Part shown: positions 5,912 through 10,127 of the stretch, piece after piece | Position numbering within the stretch: the stretch's first letter is position 1 | How the letters are laid out: each line of letters begins with the position of its first letter | Origin: JBPCRW01 sp050996405 | Lineage (GTDB): Bacteria > Acidobacteriota > Blastocatellia > Pyrinomonadales > Pyrinomonadaceae | DNA length: 10,127 nt | Reading direction: 5' to 3' | NCBI GenBank assembly: GCA_050996405.1 | Contig: JBPCRW010000175.1 | Coordinates: forward strand, 1 to 10,127 | The notes under the pieces: generated by a model | The model's input: only the letters and a program-made list of their open reading frames with translations | What the model was told of the DNA's origin: nothing | Database searches by the model: none | Program-made: the position numbers and the translations under genes

Positions 5912-7000
5912 TTACTGTTTCGGTCTTTGGTCAGCCGGAACATTTGCATAAACTTCGTCATATTTAGCAAAACCGTCTTTGATAACCGTCGTCATCAAAT
6001 TATCTTTATCAACCGTCACGACTTCGAGCAGGATTGCCGGAACTTCCTTTTTAATAGTGTCGTTCATAAAAGGTTTCGCGTCGGTCAAAGGTTCTTTTTT
6101 CGCCAATTTGATGGCGGCTTCGACGGCGGCGTTGGCGAGCGGAATAATCGGTTTATAAATCGTCATCGTCTGTTTGCCTTCGGCGATTCGCTGCAAAGCA
6201 GCTTTTTCCGCATCCTGTCCGGTGACTAAAACTTTTCCCGCCAAGCCTCTTTTATCCAAAGCAGAAATCGCGCCGCCCGCCATTCCGTCGTTTGAGCAAA
6301 CAACCGCGTCAACTTTGTCTCCGTTTTGCGTGAGCGCGTTTTCGACAAAATTCAAGGCTTCTTCCGGTTTCCAATCCGGCATAAAATCATCGGCGACAAT
6401 TTTTATATCGCCTTTGTCAATTGCCGGTTTCAAAACTTTGAGTTCCGCGTTTTTCATAATCAGCGCGTTATTATCGGTCGAAGCTCCATAAACCATCACG
6501 TAATTTCCCTTCGGTTTATGCTGCAAAGCGTATTCGGCAATTTTTTCGCCGATAACCGGAACTTGATGCGAAACGTATAAATCGATTTTGTCAGAATTTA
6601 TCAGACGGTCGTAGCTGATAACGGGAACGCCCTGCGCTTTTGCTTTATCGACCATCGAAGCCGCCTGCGTCGCGTCGTGCGGAGCGATGACGAGCGCGTC
6701 AATCTTTCGCGTCAAAAGATTATCGACATCATTTGCCTGCCGGCTCGCGTCGTTGTCGGCAACCGTGATGATACAATTTACGTTCATTTCCTCGCAGTGT
6801 TTTTTAAACGCCGCCTGGTCGCGCTGCCAGCGTTCTTCTTTAACCGTATCCATCGCAAAGCCGATTGTTAATTTTTTGCCCGTGTTCGGGACGGATTGAC
6901 TGCCCGTCGTGTTTTGATTTTGCGGCGCGCTGACGCAAGCCGAAAACATTCCGAAAACGACAATAAATATCAAAAGGAAAAAACCTTTGAAATTTTTCAT
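5912..7000 (-). CDS. xylF: D-xylose-type ABC transporter substrate-binding lipoprotein
   Basis: A 362-residue periplasmic-binding protein (Peripla_BP_4 type) that delivers sugar to XylGH. The N-terminus MKNFKGFFLLIFIVVFGMFSAC is a lipoprotein signal peptide with lipobox F-S-A-C and Cys22 as lipid anchor; a Gln/Thr/Ser-rich linker follows to about residue 42. Motifs at the positions of the xylose-binding residues of E. coli XylF are kept: ERWQRD (56-61), SYDR (129-132), TDNNA (175-179), DDFMPDW (204-210), SND (236-238), GQDAE (261-265) and IYKP (281-284). This supports xylose or a close aldose, but does not prove it. The start is the ATG at 6998-7000, with AGGAG at 7009-7013 at good spacing; a GTG three codons upstream overlaps that ribosome site and is rejected. 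xylG and xylH follow on the same strand. Confidence 0.95.
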   Translation of the reverse strand: MKNFKGFFLLIFIVVFGMFSACVSAPQNQNTTGSQSVPNTGKKLTIGFAMDTVKEERWQRDQAAFKKHCEEMNVNCIITVADNDASRQANDVDNLLTRKIDALVIAPHDATQAASMVDKAKAQGVPVISYDRLINSDKIDLYVSHQVPVIGEKIAEYALQHKPKGNYVMVYGASTDNNALIMKNAELKVLKPAIDKGDIKIVADDFMPDWKPEEALNFVENALTQNGDKVDAVVCSNDGMAGGAISALDKRGLAGKVLVTGQDAEKAALQRIAEGKQTMTIYKPIIPLANAAVEAAIKLAKKEPLTDAKPFMNDTIKKEVPAILLEVVTVDKDNLMTTVIKDGFAKYDEVYANVPADQRPKQ

Positions 7001-7063
7001 TAAATTCACTCCTGTTAAATTTTTGATAATTCCTAAACCAATTTTAAGATAACGGCAATAGTT

Positions 7064-7092
7064 CTTTTACGCAAAATCACCGCGCGCGTCAA
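7064..7092 (-). promoter_or_regulatory. Candidate promoter for xylFGH
   Basis: On the minus strand, TTGACG (7087-7092) and TAAAAG (7064-7069) are 17 bases apart, matching 5/6 and 4/6 of the sigma70 consensus. They lie in the 99-base gap between the glycosidase stop and the xylF ATG. No clear operator palindrome or catabolite-repression site was found beside them. Initiation here would leave a leader of roughly 55-60 bases. A visual match only. Confidence 0.4.
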
Positions 7093-7099
7093 GCAAAAT

Positions 7100-8497
7100 T
7101 TATTTAATCCGCGCCCGCCGCAGCGCGATTCCGATTTCGGGATTTTTCATAAACCAACGCCAAATATTACCCGACCGAAAATTTTCGATTCCGAGCAGCA
7201 TTATTCCAACGTCAATTCCGATAACATCCGAATCAATCCAGCCGTCGTTCGGATTAAAAGCGTCTGTAAAACCATATCGCCCGTAAATTTTATCACCGTA
7301 TTTATCCTTCATTTCCTTCAATGCCGGAAGCGAAATATCGGGCGTGAACATCATCGAACCCGCCGGAGCGTAAGGCACAATCGTGCCGTCCAAATCCGGC
7401 TCGGCGGGCGGCGCGCCCCACGCGATATAACCTTTTTCGCTGTCGGACGCGGAAATTCCCCACATATTTCCGGCGTAACTTGCCGGAAATTCACGGCTCA
7501 AACTTTTGCAAAAATCTCTCTGCGCTCTGGACGCTTTGACCGAGTTTTCAAAATAATTCACGTGAAAATTTTTGTAGCGTTCGCGTTTATTTCGGAAATC
7601 AATCCACGCCTGTGAATACTGGTGTATAAAAAGCGGCGAAACGGCGGCGAGATATTTGTAGCCATCGTATTCCATCCAATCGCGCTGCCACGCATACCAG
7701 CTTTGCCACGAAAGCGGATGCGACCGCGAACCGATGCCGAGAATATACAAAATCGAACTTTCGCTGTAATCGTCCCAACGATTCGGGATAAAACCCGTCT
7801 CCGGTCGCCAGCCGTGCGACAGCAAAAATTTATCGCCGTTGAGCATCCATTGAAAATCAACACGATTGTAAATTTTCGTCGCAAGTCGAACAATTTCCTC
7901 ATCGCCTGAAAAACATCCGCGAACACTCAAAACGCCGCTCAAAAGCAGAGCCGTGTCCATCGAAGAAACTTCGCTTCGCCACCGACGCTCGCCGGTTTTG
8001 ATGTCAATCCAGTGATAAAACCAGCCGTTTTTTTCAAACGCGCGACCCGCGAAAAAATCCAGCGTTTTGCGCGTTCTCGTCCGCGCTTCCTGTTCGGTTA
8101 TCCATTTTCTATCGGCGGCAACGCAATACGAAGTCAGCGCGAATCCGGTTGCCGCGATGCTGCCGACGTTGTAATGCGGCGCGGGTTTTTCGTAGCGCGC
8201 GCCGTCCGTTCTCGCGCGGTCGAGCGTCATTCCCGTTTCCGCGTCGGACTGTTCCCAAAAATATAAAAACGAACGCCGTTCGAGGTCGTCTAAAAATTTG
8301 TCGTCCGTCTTGGACAGCGCGAATTTCTGGACGACGGCGGTTTTAGTCTGCGCGAGAAACTGCGTTTGCCCCGAAAAAAGCAGCAGCAAAATCGCCAAAC
8401 TCACCGCAAGATTTTTACGCATAGAAAGTAAAATAATTGAAGTCCGCGCTTTTGCCTTTTTACCTTTCAGTTTTGATTTATTTTTCAACCACTTCAT
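7100..8497 (-). CDS. Secreted glucoamylase-family (PF10091, GH144-like) glycoside hydrolase
   Basis: A 465-residue protein of the Glycoamylase family (formerly DUF2329), whose characterised GH144 members are endo-beta-1,2-glucanases. Family-like segments, in order: 'RRSFLYFWEQSDAETGMTLDR' region (74-94), 'VGSIAATGFALTSY' (111-124), 'RSEVSSMDTALLLSG' (174-188), 'YSESSILYILGIGSRSHPLSWQSWYAW' region (244-270), 'SPLFIHQYSQAWIDFR' (287-302), 'MWGISASD' (345-352), 'DGTIVPYAPAGSM' (370-382) and 'YGFTDAFN' (408-415). An (alpha/alpha)6 barrel is expected. The start at 8497 overlaps the GH3 stop by ATGA, which suggests coupled translation, and gives a very basic 25-residue extension before a hydrophobic signal segment. 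An internal ATG at 8420-8422 begins that segment as a textbook signal peptide (MRKNLAVSLAILLLLFSG) but has no visible ribosome site. Export to the periplasm or outside is likely. Despite the family name, starch cleavage should not be assumed. Confidence 0.88.
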   Translation of the reverse strand: MKWLKNKSKLKGKKAKARTSIILLSMRKNLAVSLAILLLLFSGQTQFLAQTKTAVVQKFALSKTDDKFLDDLERRSFLYFWEQSDAETGMTLDRARTDGARYEKPAPHYNVGSIAATGFALTSYCVAADRKWITEQEARTRTRKTLDFFAGRAFEKNGWFYHWIDIKTGERRWRSEVSSMDTALLLSGVLSVRGCFSGDEEIVRLATKIYNRVDFQWMLNGDKFLLSHGWRPETGFIPNRWDDYSESSILYILGIGSRSHPLSWQSWYAWQRDWMEYDGYKYLAAVSPLFIHQYSQAWIDFRNKRERYKNFHVNYFENSVKASRAQRDFCKSLSREFPASYAGNMWGISASDSEKGYIAWGAPPAEPDLDGTIVPYAPAGSMMFTPDISLPALKEMKDKYGDKIYGRYGFTDAFNPNDGWIDSDVIGIDVGIMLLGIENFRSGNIWRWFMKNPEIGIALRRARIK

Positions 8498-10127
8498 CTA
8501 CCGACCGCAAAAGTATCCTTTAAACCTTCGTCGTCCGAACTCGTGCCGACGGTCACGCCGAATTCGCCGTCTTCGACGACGTATTGATTTTGCGCGTTAT
8601 AAAAGCCTAAATCTCGCGCCTTTAAAGTAAATTCGACGCGCCGCTTTTCACCAGCCCGAAGCGTAATTCTTTGAAAACCTTTCAACTCTTTGACGGGCTG
8701 CGAAACGCTCGCCACAAAATCATGAATGTAAAGTTGAACGACTTCCGCGCCGTCGCGCCCGCCGGTATTTTCTAAATCAACGCTGATTTTTATTTCTCCT
8801 GTTTTTGTAATTTTGTCCGAACTTAACTGCAAATTTGAAAGTTTAAAAGTCGTATAACTCAAACCGTAACCGAAAGCGTAAAGCGGCGTATTTGGCGAAT
8901 CAATGTAAATCGAAGCGTATTTTTTATCAACTCCCGCGGGGCGACCCGTCGGCAGTTCGTTGTAATAAATCGGAATTTGCCCGACGCTGCGCGGAAATGT
9001 GACGGGCAGTTTTCCGCCGGGATTTACGTCGCCGAACAGCGCGTCGGCAATCGCGTTTCCGGCTTCAGTTCCGCCAAACCACGTTTCCAGAATTGCCGGA
9101 GAATTTTCCGCCAGCCACGAGATTGTCAAAGGTCTGCCGTTCATCAAAACAATCGCGTAAGGCTTTCCCGTCGCGTGGATTGCTTTCACTAAATCGAGTT
9201 GTTTTCCCGGCAAATCCAAATTCGTGCGTGACGAGGCTTCGCCCGACATATCCGAATCTTCGCCGACAGTCAAAATTACGAAGTCACTGCTTTTCGCCGC
9301 TTTGACGGCTTCGTCAAAACCGCTCGTGTCTTCGCATTTTACGTCGCATCCAATCGCGTAACGAATTTTGGCGGAATTTCCGAGTTTGTTTTTCACGCCT
9401 TCCAAAAGCGTGACAGCATCTTCGGCGCGTCCGTCGCCAGACCACGCGCCGTTCATACTTTTTTTGTCGTTCGCCAGCGAGCCGATAATCGCAATCTCTT
9501 TCGTGTTTCGCGCAACCGGCAAAGTTTCATTATTATTTTTCAGCAGCACAAAAGATTCCGCCGCCGATTGACGCGCAAATTTGCGAAATTCTGGATTAAA
9601 CACAACTGATTTTTCGCGGCTTGCATCGGCAAACGGTTTATCGAAAAGTCCGAGCCGAAATTTTGCCCGCAAAACGTCGCGCACCGCGTTATCAATTGTC
9701 ACCATTGAAACTTTCTTTTCTTTCAAAAGTCGTTCGCCGTTTTTGTTAATCAAACGCGAAACCATTTCCATATCAACGCCCGCATTTAAGGTGAGCCGCG
9801 CCGCGTCCGCTTCGTCGAGCGCAACGCCGTGTTTTAACAATTCCATCGTCGCCGTGTAATCCGTGACGACCAGAGCTTTTGATTTCCACTCGCTTCTCAA
9901 AAGCGTTTTCCACAAAAACGGATTTGCCGTCGAAGGCACGCCGTTCAGAGTATTAAACGAAGTCATAAATGAACCGACTTGCGCCTCAACCGCCGCTTTA
10001 AAAGGCGGAAGATAAACGTTTCGCAATTTGCTTTCCGACATATCGGTCGTGTTGTAATCGCGTCCGGCTTCCGCCGCGCCGTAAGCCGCGAAATGTTTCG
10101 CGCAAGCCATCACGCGGTCGTTCGCGC
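8494..10127 (-). CDS. bglX: GH3 beta-glucosidase, BglX type (5' end beyond window)
   Basis: The gene enters from beyond position 10127, and 543 complete codons plus a partial one are visible, about the C-terminal 70% of a BglX-type enzyme. In-frame codons upstream of 10113 (A-N-D-R) show there is no start here. The fragment begins inside the (beta/alpha)8 domain, with KHFAAYG (6-12, numbering from the GTG codon at 10113) and the probable nucleophile Asp85 in LVVTDYTATMELL. The alpha/beta sandwich domain carries 'GEASSRTNLDLP' (291-302), whose Glu292 is the likely acid/base, then 'NGRPL', 'ILETWFGGTEAGNAIADALFGDVNPGGKLP' and 'RSVGQIPIYYNELPTGRP'. A C-terminal fibronectin type III-like domain follows (from about 'VVQLYIHDFVASVSQPVKELKGF'). 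It releases glucose from beta-glucosides; linkage preference (beta-1,2, 1,3 or 1,4) is not readable. Its TGA overlaps the ATG of the next gene. Confidence 0.93.
   Translation of the reverse strand, partial: ANDRVMACAKHFAAYGAAEAGRDYNTTDMSESKLRNVYLPPFKAAVEAQVGSFMTSFNTLNGVPSTANPFLWKTLLRSEWKSKALVVTDYTATMELLKHGVALDEADAARLTLNAGVDMEMVSRLINKNGERLLKEKKVSMVTIDNAVRDVLRAKFRLGLFDKPFADASREKSVVFNPEFRKFARQSAAESFVLLKNNNETLPVARNTKEIAIIGSLANDKKSMNGAWSGDGRAEDAVTLLEGVKNKLGNSAKIRYAIGCDVKCEDTSGFDEAVKAAKSSDFVILTVGEDSDMSGEASSRTNLDLPGKQLDLVKAIHATGKPYAIVLMNGRPLTISWLAENSPAILETWFGGTEAGNAIADALFGDVNPGGKLPVTFPRSVGQIPIYYNELPTGRPAGVDKKYASIYIDSPNTPLYAFGYGLSYTTFKLSNLQLSSDKITKTGEIKISVDLENTGGRDGAEVVQLYIHDFVASVSQPVKELKGFQRITLRAGEKRRVEFTLKARDLGFYNAQNQYVVEDGEFGVTVGTSSDDEGLKDTFAVGR

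Noticed and set aside
7001..7009. GTG start for xylF three codons upstream
   Set aside because: It overlaps the AGGAG ribosome site that is properly placed for the ATG at 7000.

Overview
The window looks like a chromosomal segment of a free-living, Gram-negative-type heterotroph with moderate GC. All eight substantial genes, plus the first codons of a ninth, lie on the minus strand. So transcription runs from high to low coordinates: GH3 beta-glucosidase (5' end off the window), GH144-like glucoamylase-family enzyme, xylF, xylG, xylH, a small winged-helix-like protein, rimP, nusA, infB (only its first 23 codons). Codon style, the style of the intergenic repeats and the gene content suggest an Acidobacteriota member, perhaps Blastocatellia. 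That placement is an impression, not a demonstration, since no phylogenetic marker was compared.

Positions 7100-10127 encode two carbohydrate-active enzymes joined by a 4-base ATGA stop/start overlap: a BglX-type GH3 beta-glucosidase and a secreted protein of the Glycoamylase (PF10091, GH144-like) family. Known GH144 members cut beta-1,2-glucan, and several GH3 enzymes hydrolyse sophorose, so the pair may form a beta-1,2-glucan or other beta-glucan degradation unit. Positions 3106-7000 hold a complete CUT2 sugar ABC importer in the order binding lipoprotein (xylF), double-domain ATPase (xylG), permease (xylH). It closely resembles the E. coli D-xylose system. A candidate promoter and a good Shine-Dalgarno lie in the 99-base gap before xylF. 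The enzymes and the importer may work as a degrade-and-import module, although the real substrate is not fixed by sequence.

Positions 1-2944 hold a small protein of unknown function followed by the conserved translation/transcription operon rimP-nusA-infB. A candidate promoter and a short GC-rich hairpin followed by a T-rich tract precede rimP, as in the rimP leaders of other bacteria.

The most unusual feature is intergenic. Two elements built from tandem GGTGARY heptamers arranged as inverted repeats sit at the rimP/nusA and xylF/xylG junctions. The first supplies the last four codons and the stop of rimP. In both, the transcribed first arm ends in two GGTGA motifs and an ATG. The frame opened there runs through the second arm, encoding R-S-P-F-T in both cases, and either joins the next gene in frame (xylG) or ends in an ATGA overlap with its start (nusA). 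A third, unrelated inverted repeat, built from GCGGAT-containing decamers with perfect 22-base arms, follows xylH. No tRNA, rRNA, transposase, phage gene or CRISPR array was seen, and no gene-free stretch exceeds 300 bases.
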